Source: Clostridiaceae bacterium
GTDB taxonomy: Bacteria; Bacillota; Clostridia; Saccharofermentanales; UBA5734
Length of the DNA stretch: 28,251 bases
Reading direction: 5' to 3'
NCBI GenBank assembly: GCA_012519875.1
Contig: JAAYPL010000142.1
Location: forward strand, 1 to 28,251
Every line of letters begins with the position of its first letter. The stretch's first letter is position 1. The position numbers and the translations under genes were made by a program. Shown in pieces: positions 8,637 through 17,301 of this stretch. The notes under the pieces were generated by a model that did not search any database, was not told where the DNA came from, and worked only from the letters and a program-made list of their open reading frames with translations.

Positions 8637-11036
8637 TCAGGGACAGGCCGGGTGAAGCACCCAGCCGGCTTTATTTATACTCAAGTGAATTGCCCCCTGC
8701 TGGTCGGTCCGCCAAACCCGGCAATCATGCTCTGACAACCTTTGCAGGGTGTCTTTTGAAGGGTGCCCGTAAAAATTGGGTCCAACACTAATGACAGCAG
8801 CCCGAGGACGAACCTGCTCCAACATAGCCGTTGTTGTAGCATACTTCGAACCGTGGTGGGCAACCTTGAGGACATCGGCCAGACCGAGCAGACCGCTGCG
8901 GATCAGATTGTTTTCCGCATCGGCTGTGCAATCGCCGGTTAACAAGAGCGAAAACCCTGCCAGATCGGCGTGCAAAACCAACGAGTAATCATTGGAATCG
9001 TAATCCGGCTTGATTGTCCTTTTGGGCTCGTGTTGATCAAGAACCTGCAGTTCGATCAGAGTGCCCAGCGCTATTGTATCATTTCCGATCAATTCTGACA
9101 CCGGAATCTGATGCAAAGATGCCGCCTCCATTAAAATCCCCAGCCGGTCACCACTTTGGCTTTTGTTTCTGTCCGGCATCGCTGCCAGCTCCCGGCCGGA
9201 CACCAACAGGTTACGACCCCTACCGGATTTGATCACATCGATCAATCCACCAATATGATCATCATGGCCATGGGTCGCAATCAGCACATCAATCTGATCG
9301 ATACCCAAATAATCAAGTGCCGGCAGAATAACCTGCCAGCCCTGTCCGAATTTGCCGCCGTCAACCAGAATGGTTTCGCCAAAACGTGATTTGAGCAAAA
9401 TAGCATCACCTTGACCAACATCGAAAAACCAAACCTGAACCAGCGGCGCCCGGTACCAATTCAATACGGCAATCAGCAGCCAGATAACAATGAGAGGCAC
9501 CCGAATCCGTTTAAATGACCGGAATCGTCGCCTCCGAAGAAGATCGATGAATCGCAGCCGGCAAATCAAGGCACCGGCAAACAAGAGCCAGATCATCCAG
9601 AATACCGGATTAATCAATTCGTTCGGGGCTCTCAGGATGACCTTGCGTCCCATGAAACCGGCCAGATTACCCAACAGATCAGAAAAAAATCCCAGGGGTA
9701 AAGCCAAAACATGTCCCAAAGCCGGGAATATCGGTAAAAGAAGGCCGCCTATCGGCAAAACAATGATTGCCAGATAACAGATTGCGGTGGTTATCAATGC
9801 AGCCGGCGGGTTGCTGACAAGGCCGGCCAACGACACCTGTTGATTGATGATCGCCAATAGCGGCAGCAAACAGATTTGGATTGACAGGCCGGAAGCAAGG
9901 GGTGTAAGCAAAAAGGCCGGCAAAAAAGGAAAACTCTCCTTAAGACGGTTTTGCATGGGTTCGGCCAGTGCCACCAAGGCAGCGGTTGCCAAAAAGGACA
10001 ACCAGAAACCTTCGCCCCAGATCGCAAAAGGTTGGACACCAAAAATGAGTATGACCGCCAGCGCCAGCGAACTTGCAGCATCACGCGGCCGATGCAGCAG
10101 ACGGCCGGAAAGCGCACAACCCGACATTAAGATGGCTCGTGACACGGCTGTGTGCCAGCCGGTTAAGAATCCATACCCGATCAAAATAATCAAAAGAAGA
10201 ACCAACCGCTTTCGTCGTCCCAGTCCGCCATGACGCAGCAGACGGCCGGCCGGCAGCAAGAGCAACGATACATGCATACCCGAAACACTCGTTAAATGAG
10301 CCAGCCCGGAACGGCGGAAATCAGATTGAACCTGTTGCGATAAACCTTGTTTTTCGCCCAGCAGGACAGCGCAAAGGACATCGGCTTGTTGATCCGGTAA
10401 AAGCTGATCAATCAAGTCGATTAAGGTTTTCCTCGCTGCTTGGCCCAGAACAACCGGTTTTGTCCAAAGCGGTGCATGGCCTGCTATGGACACCGAAGAC
10501 TTCCCGATCGGTTTTGCTTTGACCAAGATTCCCCGTGACTTGAGCCAAGCTGTTTCGTCAAAACCACCGGGGTTACGTTGTCCCCGCGGCAGTTCGTAGC
10601 ATACCGTTACCTTGATCCGTTCACCATAACTCAACCCTGTGCCTTTTCTTGGATAAGACAGAAGCACCCGTGTGCCGTCCGGCCTGCGGACAACAGCCTG
10701 GTCAAAATATTCTCCTGTCTTGGGCACTTCGGCCACAGTTCCGGTCAGAATCCGACTCTGACCATCGGCTGCGGCAACAAGTTTCATTGCACGTTCCAAC
10801 ATCAAACCGGTCCGCCAAGTTCCCAATAAAAACAATAACGGCAGAAACCACATAAGCCAGTTCGGCTGGAGCCGCACGGTGAGAAAAAACAACAAGCATA
10901 CCAATAAACACAAGCACAACGACAAGGTCAATTGTCCGACAACAAAGGCAACGCAGATGCCGGCAATAGCTGCCAATGCCAGCGGCAGCAAGGGTCTGGC
11001 AAAGATTAATGAGTGTTTAAGGGCCATGAACCGCAT
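8637..11036 (-). CDS. comEC: ComEC/Rec2 family DNA internalisation channel protein
   Basis: ComEC forms the membrane channel that passes single-stranded transforming DNA into the cytoplasm. The 799-aa product contains all three family parts. The N-terminal DUF4131-like region has membrane segments and an OB-like loop (to about residue 190). The central Competence domain has many membrane helices, with LTSVSGMHVSLLLLPAGRLL at its start. A C-terminal metallo-beta-lactamase domain runs from about residue 530 with H589-x-H591-x-D593-H594 and a later LLLTGDCTADAE segment. No frameshift or stop interrupts it, so it could be functional. Start 11036 has AGGAAAAGG adjacent; the ATG nine bases downstream is the alternative. 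It lies between engB and holA. Confidence 0.95.
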   Translation of the reverse strand: MRFMALKHSLIFARPLLPLALAAIAGICVAFVVGQLTLSLCLCLLVCLLFFLTVRLQPNWLMWFLPLLFLLGTWRTGLMLERAMKLVAAADGQSRILTGTVAEVPKTGEYFDQAVVRRPDGTRVLLSYPRKGTGLSYGERIKVTVCYELPRGQRNPGGFDETAWLKSRGILVKAKPIGKSSVSIAGHAPLWTKPVVLGQAARKTLIDLIDQLLPDQQADVLCAVLLGEKQGLSQQVQSDFRRSGLAHLTSVSGMHVSLLLLPAGRLLRHGGLGRRKRLVLLLIILIGYGFLTGWHTAVSRAILMSGCALSGRLLHRPRDAASSLALAVILIFGVQPFAIWGEGFWLSFLATAALVALAEPMQNRLKESFPFLPAFLLTPLASGLSIQICLLPLLAIINQQVSLAGLVSNPPAALITTAICYLAIIVLPIGGLLLPIFPALGHVLALPLGFFSDLLGNLAGFMGRKVILRAPNELINPVFWMIWLLFAGALICRLRFIDLLRRRRFRSFKRIRVPLIVIWLLIAVLNWYRAPLVQVWFFDVGQGDAILLKSRFGETILVDGGKFGQGWQVILPALDYLGIDQIDVLIATHGHDDHIGGLIDVIKSGRGRNLLVSGRELAAMPDRNKSQSGDRLGILMEAASLHQIPVSELIGNDTIALGTLIELQVLDQHEPKRTIKPDYDSNDYSLVLHADLAGFSLLLTGDCTADAENNLIRSGLLGLADVLKVAHHGSKYATTTAMLEQVRPRAAVISVGPNFYGHPSKDTLQRLSEHDCRVWRTDQQGAIHLSINKAGWVLHPACP

Positions 11037-11137
11037 CCTTTTCCTGATTGCTGCCGAGTCAACGGAACAGCGGTATCAGTTTGCAGGAAATCAACGGGGT
11101 TTTCCTATCCGGTCCGGCGACAAATCAGAACAATTGG

Positions 11138-11743
11138 TCAGGATGAAGTGTCGGGATAAAAAAATGACGTTATTCGATCGCGTAATTCATCAATACCGGT
11201 TTTGTTTTGCGTCGAAAGAATGATCAGCGAATCGGGTTGGTCAACGCCGATGGCGACAGCGATTTCCTTTCTGCGCCGAAGGGCCTGTGACCGGCTTAAC
11301 TTGTCGCTTTTGCTCAAGATAACAAAACTTTCAAGATTACGACTTTTGAGCCATTCTATCATCTGCAAATCCTGAACAGACGGGTTGTGTCGGATATCCA
11401 ACAAATGCAGGACCAAGGCGATGGGACGGCCGGATTCAAGGTAACGATCGGCCAGAGCTGAAAAGGTCTTCCTGGTCTGCTGCGAAACCCGGGCGAAACC
11501 ATATCCGGGCAGGTCGGTCAATAATAATTTTTCATCAACATTAAAGTAAATGATCAACCTGGTTTTGCCAGGAGTGGCGCTGATTTTAGCCAATTGCCGG
11601 TTGTCAGCCAAAGCGTTGATCAAAGAGGACTTCCCCACATTCGATCGCCCCGATAAAACAATTTCCGGAAGATCCGAGGCCGGGCACTGAGCCAGGTCCG
11701 CCGCTGCACCAACAAAACGGGTTTTTCTAAAATTTATTGTCAT
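11138..11743 (-). CDS. engB: Ribosome biogenesis GTPase EngB/YsxC
   Basis: This is a TRAFAC-class GTPase needed for 50S subunit maturation. The 201-aa protein has G1 GRSNVGKSS near residues 32-40, a G2/switch region with TPGKTR, G3 DLPGYG, and G4 as SKSDK instead of the commoner TKxDK. Length is normal. I choose the ATG at 11743, which has AGG about five bases upstream. A GTG two codons earlier overlaps that ribosome site. It is the first gene before comEC and holA and diverges from the PRPP synthetase genes. A TATAAA at 11772-11767 could be its -10 element, but I see no good -35. Confidence 0.93.
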   Translation of the reverse strand: MTINFRKTRFVGAAADLAQCPASDLPEIVLSGRSNVGKSSLINALADNRQLAKISATPGKTRLIIYFNVDEKLLLTDLPGYGFARVSQQTRKTFSALADRYLESGRPIALVLHLLDIRHNPSVQDLQMIEWLKSRNLESFVILSKSDKLSRSQALRRRKEIAVAIGVDQPDSLIILSTQNKTGIDELRDRITSFFYPDTSS

Positions 11744-11869
11744 ACGCACCTGCTTTTTCTATAGATTTTATAACATTATGGTTAAAAAGACTAATATTCC
11801 AGCCGGGAAAGGGTGTACTTTGTTTCTTTTTTCGATATAACTTCGGTTCCCTATTTTTGCTAAATTGAG

Positions 11870-11875
11870 TATAAT
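11870..11875 (+). promoter_or_regulatory. Predicted -10 element for the PRPP synthetase pair
   Basis: A perfect TATAAT lies 41 bp before the first prs ATG. The best -35 at 17-bp spacing (TTCCCT, 11847-11852) is weak. Confidence 0.45.
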
Positions 11876-11915
11876 AAGCGTGAAACACGATTGATCATCT
11901 GACGAGGGAACAAAA

Positions 11916-13136
11916 ATGTCTGCACCGACAGTCACGGATGACAAAAACTATTATATCTACAATCAGTATGGTGACAACACCATGGAGCCGGTCGGTCCGA
12001 TCGGCATCATCGCACACAATTTAGCCAGCAATTTCGCAGATTCCATTAATTATTTTTTACGGAACCGCCGTTCCATCTATCTTGCCCGCCATCCGGAACT
12101 GGCGAACAACCCCGGCTTTATGCGCGCCGATTACCGGATTTCGGTCAGCACGCCGCGTTATTCCTCCGGTGAAGGCAAAGCCATCATTACCCAGACGGTT
12201 CGTGGTCATGATCTGTTTATTATTGTCGATGTCCTCAACTACAACTGCCATTATGAACGCTATTCCCAGCGCGTCAGCCTGAGTCCGGACGAGCAATACC
12301 AGGATCTTCTGCGTATCATTCTGGCTGCCAGCGGCAAAGCGCGCCGCATCAATCTGATTATGCCCTATCTTTACGAGGGCCGCCAATATCGTCGTGGAAC
12401 CCGCGAATCTCTCGACTGTGCGGCAATGCTCAAGAAACTGTTCGACCTTGGCATCAAGAGCATTCTGACTTTTGACGCCCATGACCCTCGCATCATCAAT
12501 GCCGTCCCAACCGAAAACGTGGAAAACCTGACGGCGGCCTATCAGATTATCGAATCCATGATCCAGACCATTCCCGACCTAAAATTTGATTACGATCACT
12601 TCATGGTTGTCAGCCCGGATGAAGAAGGTATTTCAAGAGCCATGTATTATGCTTCCATGCTGGAGGTCCCGCTGGGAATTTTTTATCGCAAGCGCAATTA
12701 CCTGCAATTGGTGGAAGGCAGAAACCCCATTGTGGGGCTGGAATTCCTGGGCAGTCGGGTCGAAGGCAAAGACATCTTGCTGGTTGATGACATGATTGTC
12801 AGCGGCAGCAGTATTCTTCGGGCAGCCAAGGAATTGAAAAACCGAGGTGCCAGACGCATTTTCTGCGCGGCGACCTTTACCCAGCTGACCAGCGGCCTGG
12901 ACCAAATCAATCAGGCACATGAGGACGGTGTCATTGAGAAAATTTTCTCGACCAATCTGATCTATTGCCGTCCGGAAATCCTCAATGCGCCTTGGTTCGT
13001 CGAGGTCAGCCTCTCCCGTTTCATCGCCTTGTTGATTGATGCCATTAATCACGACGCTTCACTGTCCAAATTGATCAGCCCGACCGAAAAAATTCAGAAA
13101 TTGTTGAATTACCACCGGCGGCGCCAACAGACTTGA
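11916..13136 (+). CDS. PRPP synthetase paralogue 1 (divergent catalytic loop)
   Basis: This is a homologue of ribose-phosphate diphosphokinase, which makes PRPP from ribose 5-phosphate and ATP for nucleotide, His and Trp synthesis. The 406-aa protein belongs to the long clostridial form. Visible motifs are YSSGEGKA and VRGHDLFII (N-terminal domain), INLIMPYLYEGRQYRR with FDAHDPR (ATP and metal site), SPDEEGISRAMYYASM (pyrophosphate loop), and the PRPP-binding loop LLVDDMIVSGSS with D291-D292. At the flexible catalytic loop it reads R258-K259-R260, whereas the downstream paralogue and B. subtilis Prs read K-R-R. It also differs from its neighbour at MIVSGSS versus MISSGES. It is probably still a PRPP-binding protein. 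Whether it is a full enzyme or a regulatory partner cannot be told from sequence. Its start has GAGGG about eight bases upstream. Confidence 0.88.
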   Translation: MSAPTVTDDKNYYIYNQYGDNTMEPVGPIGIIAHNLASNFADSINYFLRNRRSIYLARHPELANNPGFMRADYRISVSTPRYSSGEGKAIITQTVRGHDLFIIVDVLNYNCHYERYSQRVSLSPDEQYQDLLRIILAASGKARRINLIMPYLYEGRQYRRGTRESLDCAAMLKKLFDLGIKSILTFDAHDPRIINAVPTENVENLTAAYQIIESMIQTIPDLKFDYDHFMVVSPDEEGISRAMYYASMLEVPLGIFYRKRNYLQLVEGRNPIVGLEFLGSRVEGKDILLVDDMIVSGSSILRAAKELKNRGARRIFCAATFTQLTSGLDQINQAHEDGVIEKIFSTNLIYCRPEILNAPWFVEVSLSRFIALLIDAINHDASLSKLISPTEKIQKLLNYHRRRQQT

Positions 13137-13172
13137 TATTATTATTTGCGCCTTATTCTAAGGAGGATTAAA

Positions 13173-14408
13173 ATGCTGCACCCCCCTGTTGCTGATGACA
13201 AAAACTACTATATTTACAACCAATACGGCGACAATCTCATGGCACCGGTCGGACCGGTCGGCATCATCCCCTTGCTCGGCAGTGCTGATTTCACCGAAAG
13301 CGTCAACAGCTATCTGCACCAGAGGCGGATAGAATACCAGGAAATCAAACCCGAGATCGGGTCGATCTACCCGGGATTTATTCGTCAGGATTACCGTATC
13401 CGCATCAAAAACTATCGATTCTCCTCCGGTGAAGGCAAAGCTGTCATTCTCGACACGGTTCGCGGTCACGATGTGTTTATTATTTCCGATGTTGTCAATT
13501 TTTCCGTAACCTACAAAATGTTCGGTTTAATCAACCACATGAGCCCGGACGATCATTATCAGGATCTGAAGCGAATTATTCTGGCCAATGGCGGTCGTTC
13601 GCGGCGGATTAATGTGATCATGCCCTTTTTGTATGAAAGCCGCCAACACAGGCGCAACTCCCGTGAATCCCTTGATTGCGCTTACATGCTGGAAGAGCTT
13701 TTTGAGCTGGGCGTCGACAATATCATCACCTTTGATGCCCATGACGATCGCGTAGCCAACGCCATCCCGACCGGCGGTTTTGAAAACATCCAGTCAGCCT
13801 ACCAAATCATCAAGGCCCTGGTCAACACCATTCCCGATCTGCACATTTCCGAAGGGCGGCTGATGGTTGTCAGCCCCGATGAAGGAGGCATCACCAGGGC
13901 AATGTATTATGCTTCGATGCTGGGAGTTCCGTTAGGTACGTTCTACAAACGGCGGGATTACACCCAGGTCGTCGCCGGGCGCAACCCGATCCTGGCCCAC
14001 GAATTTCTTGGTGATTCGGTCGAAGGTATGGATATTCTGGTCGTCGATGACATGATTTCCTCCGGTGAATCCATATTGGATCTGGCACAGGAACTCAAGA
14101 GCCGCAACGCCAATCGAATATTTGCCGCCGTCACCTTCGCTTTATTTACCGACGGCTTGGAAAAGTTTCATCGGGCATATGCCAACGGACTTATCGACAG
14201 GGTCTTTGCCACCAACCTTATCTACCGCACCCCGGAATTGTTGGCCTCCCCCTGGTTTACCGATGTCAACATGGCCAAGTTTGTCGCCCTCCTGATCGAT
14301 GCCATTAATCACGACGCCTCATTGTCCGGCTTGATGGATCCGACAGAAAAAATCCGTACGCTGCTCAACAAATATCGTCGCGATCAAGCAACGCCCGTCG
14401 AAATTTGA
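13173..14408 (+). CDS. prs: Ribose-phosphate pyrophosphokinase (PRPP synthetase), canonical paralogue
   Basis: This 411-aa long-form PRPP synthetase is 36 bp downstream of its paralogue and aligns with it along the whole length with hardly any gaps. It carries SSGEGKAVI, VRGHDVFII, a conserved INHMSPDDHYQDL insertion, MPFLYESRQHRR with FDAHDDR, SPDEGGITRAMYYASM, and the PRPP loop LVVDDMISSGES. The flexible loop K259-R260-R261 matches the catalytic K-R-R of B. subtilis Prs, so this copy is the likely working enzyme. AAGGAGG lies about seven bases before the chosen ATG; an in-frame start nine codons earlier has no such site. A terminator follows directly after the stop. Confidence 0.92.
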   Translation: MLHPPVADDKNYYIYNQYGDNLMAPVGPVGIIPLLGSADFTESVNSYLHQRRIEYQEIKPEIGSIYPGFIRQDYRIRIKNYRFSSGEGKAVILDTVRGHDVFIISDVVNFSVTYKMFGLINHMSPDDHYQDLKRIILANGGRSRRINVIMPFLYESRQHRRNSRESLDCAYMLEELFELGVDNIITFDAHDDRVANAIPTGGFENIQSAYQIIKALVNTIPDLHISEGRLMVVSPDEGGITRAMYYASMLGVPLGTFYKRRDYTQVVAGRNPILAHEFLGDSVEGMDILVVDDMISSGESILDLAQELKSRNANRIFAAVTFALFTDGLEKFHRAYANGLIDRVFATNLIYRTPELLASPWFTDVNMAKFVALLIDAINHDASLSGLMDPTEKIRTLLNKYRRDQATPVEI

Positions 14409-14411
14409 GAA

Positions 14412-14437
14412 CGACCAACCGACATGTCGATTGGTCG
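14412..14437. terminator. Bidirectional-looking terminator between prs and a convergent gene
   Basis: This is a 26-nt inverted repeat with 12-nt arms (CGACCAACCGAC and its near-complement, one mismatch) and a 2-nt centre. On the plus strand it is followed after a few bases by TTTAGTTTTT. It sits 3 bp after the prs stop and 3 bp before the stop of the convergent small gene, so it may serve both. Confidence 0.65.
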
Positions 14438-14440
14438 CAT

Positions 14441-14722
14441 TTAGTTTTTGCGTAGAAGAAATCGAAGCCAGAAAAAGACAGCCACCAGCACCAGTTCGAT
14501 ACCGGTCATCCGGAAAAATAAATCATATTGATTCTTGCTGATCAGGATATTGATCAGCGTAACAAAGGCGATGAGCAACAGCACTAAGAAAATACGCCCC
14601 CAGAAAGTCAAAGCAACCAGTTCTAAAAAGGAAAAGAACGTACTCTTCCGCCGGCGGGACCTTCTGGTCCTGGTCGGCGTCGTTTGAGTCGATCGATTTT
14701 TACTTGTTGTCCTGGCTGACAT
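14441..14722 (-). CDS. Small basic two-helix membrane protein, unknown function
   Basis: I do not recognise this 93-aa protein. The first 27 residues are strongly basic and rich in S, T and R (TRTRRSRRRKS), followed by two hydrophobic segments near residues 41-60 and 69-87, and a basic end (LLRKN). By the positive-inside rule both termini would be cytoplasmic, with a short external loop. It looks real: a good promoter (14749-14777), AGGTGA eight bases before the ATG, and a terminator just after its stop. It diverges from rqcH, and their promoters lie within about 50 bp. The basic tail could bind nucleic acid, ribosomes or lipid headgroups; nothing in the sequence decides which. Confidence 0.7.
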   Translation of the reverse strand: MSARTTSKNRSTQTTPTRTRRSRRRKSTFFSFLELVALTFWGRIFLVLLLIAFVTLINILISKNQYDLFFRMTGIELVLVAVFFWLRFLLRKN

Positions 14723-14748
14723 GATTCAATCACCTGCCTAACATGACC

Positions 14749-14777
14749 AGTATAGCCATTATTTCCTTCGGACTCAA
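14749..14777 (-). promoter_or_regulatory. Predicted promoter of the small basic membrane protein
   Basis: Minus-strand TTGAGT (14777-14772) and TATACT (14754-14749) have 17-bp spacing. Predicted transcription starts about 20 nt before the ATG. Confidence 0.65.
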
Positions 14778-14792
14778 GTTCCCTGAAAGGTA

Positions 14793-14801
14793 TGCTATAC
14801 T
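14793..14801 (+). promoter_or_regulatory. Predicted extended -10 promoter of rqcH
   Basis: TGC followed by TATACT forms an extended -10 (TGnTATACT) with no good -35. It gives a leader of roughly 18 nt containing the AAAGGAGG ribosome site. It diverges from the promoter at 14749-14777. Confidence 0.5.
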
Positions 14802-14825
14802 GAAATCCGTCAAAGGAGGCCACCC

Positions 14826-16742
14826 ATGCCATTAGACGGAATCACAATCAATTGCCTGGCTCTCGAATTAAACCAAGCCCTCGCCGGCGCACGTCTGGAT
14901 CGGATTTACCAACCGGACCGTTATGATATTTTCCTGACCTTTCGCCGGGTAAATGAGAATCTACGCTTAATTCTTTCGGCAAATCCCGCCTCTCCCCGCG
15001 TCCATCTGACCAGGGAAAACCGTGATAATCCGGCTAACCCTCCCATGTTTTGCATGCTTTTGCGCAAACACCTGATCGGATCCAGATTGCTTGAGGTTCG
15101 CACCCCCGGATTTGAACGAATTCTGCAATTTAAGTTTGCGACGATTAATGAGTTGGGCGATCAGCTGGAAAAAACGCTGATCGCTGAAATCATGGGCCGG
15201 CACAGCAACATCATCTTGCTCAATCAGGATCAGCGTATCCATGATGCCATCTTGCATGTGGATCATTCCATAAGCCGCGTACGTGAGGTCATGCCTGCCC
15301 GTATTTATCAGCTGCCACCTGATCAAAAGAAACTGTCCCCTGATGAGGCCTCCATGCGCCTGGCCCGCAAGGAAGTCTGGATGCCTCCGGCTATGAACAT
15401 GCAACCGCTGGAAAAAGTCCTTTTGGCGGCATTGCAAGGGTTTTCCCCTCAGCTCTGCCAGGATGTCCTCGACGCTGCCGGACTGGATCCCCGTTTAAAA
15501 CCCGCCCTGATGACACCGGCTGATACGCAGGCCCTGACCGAGGCCTTGCAGGCCCGCTTGACCGAAATTCTGACCGGACAGTATCGGCCATCGACTTTTT
15601 ACGACGCACCGGATGCCGGTATTCCGATTGATTTCCATGCCCTACCCCTTAGGCAGTACCGTTGGCAAAAAATCGCTGACAGCGTTTCTCACGCCATGGA
15701 TCTTTTTTATCTTGAACGCAGTCGACAAAATACGCTGCGCCAAAAAAAACAATTCCTGGAAAAAGCCCTGAACGACCAATTGGAACACGCCCGAAAAAAG
15801 CTGTCGATTCATCAATCGGACATCGAGGAAAGTCAAAATCGAGAGCAATATCGACTTTTCGGCGAACTCATTCTGGCCAACATGCATCTGGAAGAACCCA
15901 AGCACAGCCTTTTACCTGCGGTCAACTATTATGACGAGGCTCAATCGATTGTGGAAATTCCCTTAGACCCCGGCCTCTCCTTGGCCGGCAACGCGCAACG
16001 CTACTTTAAACGTTATGCCAAAGCACGCGCCCGATTTGAAAACAGCAGCCGTTTGGCACAAGAGGATCAAAAAGATATCAAGTGGTTGGAAACCCTGCTC
16101 AATGCTCTTGCCGCAGCCACACATCCGGACGACCTGACCGCTGTACGTGAAGAAATGTTGACCTGCGGCCTGCCAACGCGGAAGATACAGCAAGAGAAAA
16201 AGGCAACAACCGATTCTTCGACCGCAACAGATATGCAGCCCGGCAGACCGGTCAGCCAAGCTCGTTTGCAAAAACTACTGAACAGGAACCGCCGCCAACC
16301 GCAGAATAAGCGAAAAAACAACAAACCGGCCGCGCTGCCGCCACGTCAGTATACCAGCAGTGATGGATTGACCATTCTGGTTGGACGCAACAACCTGCAA
16401 AACGATCATTTAACCATGAAAGTAGCTCAAAAAGATGACATCTGGCTACATGTTCAGAAACTACCCGGCACACACGTTATCATCCGGGCAAATCATCAAT
16501 CGGTGCCGGAACAGACCTTGTTGGAAGCTGCGGCAATTGCCGCCTGGTTTTCCAAGGCCGCTGCTTCTTTCCCGCAATATCGGCAGGAAACAGCACCCAC
16601 AGGTAATTTTCAAAAAGTAGCCGTCGACTACTGCCCGGTCGGGCATGTCCGCAAACCGGCAGGCTCTCGCCCGGGAATGGTGGTATATGACCAATATAAA
16701 ACCATCATGGTCACTCCGCAAGAGCCGCCAGATCCAATTTAA
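14826..16742 (+). CDS. rqcH: RqcH/NFACT family ribosome quality-control protein (Rqc2 homologue)
   Basis: RqcH binds obstructed 50S subunits carrying peptidyl-tRNA and recruits Ala-tRNA to add alanine tails that mark stalled proteins for degradation. Older names are FbpA, PavA and YloA. The 638-aa product has the NFACT-N domain (residues 1-about 270, with GARLDRIYQP and EIMGRHSNIIL), the NFACT-C/coiled-coil middle (about 290-440, rich in K, Q and E), a low-complexity basic linker (about 455-500), and the C-terminal NFACT-R domain (YTSSDGLTILVGRNNLQND, DIWLHVQKLPGTHVII). The position equivalent to catalytic D97-R98 of B. subtilis RqcH reads E97-R98. AAAGGAGG lies close before the ATG. The last 32 bp overlap the end of queH on the other strand. 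Confidence 0.93.
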   Translation: MPLDGITINCLALELNQALAGARLDRIYQPDRYDIFLTFRRVNENLRLILSANPASPRVHLTRENRDNPANPPMFCMLLRKHLIGSRLLEVRTPGFERILQFKFATINELGDQLEKTLIAEIMGRHSNIILLNQDQRIHDAILHVDHSISRVREVMPARIYQLPPDQKKLSPDEASMRLARKEVWMPPAMNMQPLEKVLLAALQGFSPQLCQDVLDAAGLDPRLKPALMTPADTQALTEALQARLTEILTGQYRPSTFYDAPDAGIPIDFHALPLRQYRWQKIADSVSHAMDLFYLERSRQNTLRQKKQFLEKALNDQLEHARKKLSIHQSDIEESQNREQYRLFGELILANMHLEEPKHSLLPAVNYYDEAQSIVEIPLDPGLSLAGNAQRYFKRYAKARARFENSSRLAQEDQKDIKWLETLLNALAAATHPDDLTAVREEMLTCGLPTRKIQQEKKATTDSSTATDMQPGRPVSQARLQKLLNRNRRQPQNKRKNNKPAALPPRQYTSSDGLTILVGRNNLQNDHLTMKVAQKDDIWLHVQKLPGTHVIIRANHQSVPEQTLLEAAAIAAWFSKAAASFPQYRQETAPTGNFQKVAVDYCPVGHVRKPAGSRPGMVVYDQYKTIMVTPQEPPDPI

Positions 16743-17301
16743 TTTGCTCTTTGAAATCCGATAATTCCAGCGAAGGCAGACAACCGCAATATCTTTGCCG
16801 ATAAAGGCCGTCCTCTCTGGCCATTCGTTGACCTTCACGATAACCGGAACGAAAATCCCGATCAACAAACACCAATCCGGCCTGCCGGGCAATCCGGCTC
16901 CCTGCAGCAACGATGGCGTCCCGGTCCTGCCAAGGGCTGACCAGTAAAGTAGTAGAAAAGGCCGGTATTCCTAATTCAACAGCTTTATCGGCTGCCGCCT
17001 GCAAGCGGCGGCCATAACACATCTGACAACGCGTCTCCACCGGATCGTCCCAATTTTGCCAGATTTCCGGTTGGCAGATCGGATCGGCGATTAAGTCCAG
17101 ATCCAGCTTGCGAGTCAGGATCATAAGATTTTCCAAACGTCTTTTATTTTCCACCGCCGGTTGGATATTAGGGTTCATGTAGTAAATCAACAGCTTCTGC
17201 TTTTCCTGAAGCGAAAGCTGCGCCGGCCACTCGAGACAAGGACCACAGCAGGCGTGTAACAGAAGATCGTATTCACAGCGCTTTGTTGCGTGCTCAGTCA
17301 T
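16711..17301 (-). CDS. queH: Epoxyqueuosine reductase QueH
   Basis: QueH performs the last step of queuosine synthesis, reducing epoxyqueuosine in the tRNA anticodon wobble position. It is the unrelated replacement for the cobalamin enzyme QueG and uses iron-sulphur and iron centres. The 196-aa protein has the DUF208 cysteine set: C18-C19-G-P-C22, C92-x-x-C95 followed by YGRR, and C172-G-C174. Length is normal. AGGAG lies five bases before the ATG, and the start overlaps the ruvB end by 8 bp. It thus appears to be the last gene of ruvC-ruvA-ruvB-queH. Its own stop lies inside the convergent rqcH. Confidence 0.94.
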   Translation of the reverse strand: MTEHATKRCEYDLLLHACCGPCLEWPAQLSLQEKQKLLIYYMNPNIQPAVENKRRLENLMILTRKLDLDLIADPICQPEIWQNWDDPVETRCQMCYGRRLQAAADKAVELGIPAFSTTLLVSPWQDRDAIVAAGSRIARQAGLVFVDRDFRSGYREGQRMAREDGLYRQRYCGCLPSLELSDFKEQIKLDLAALAE

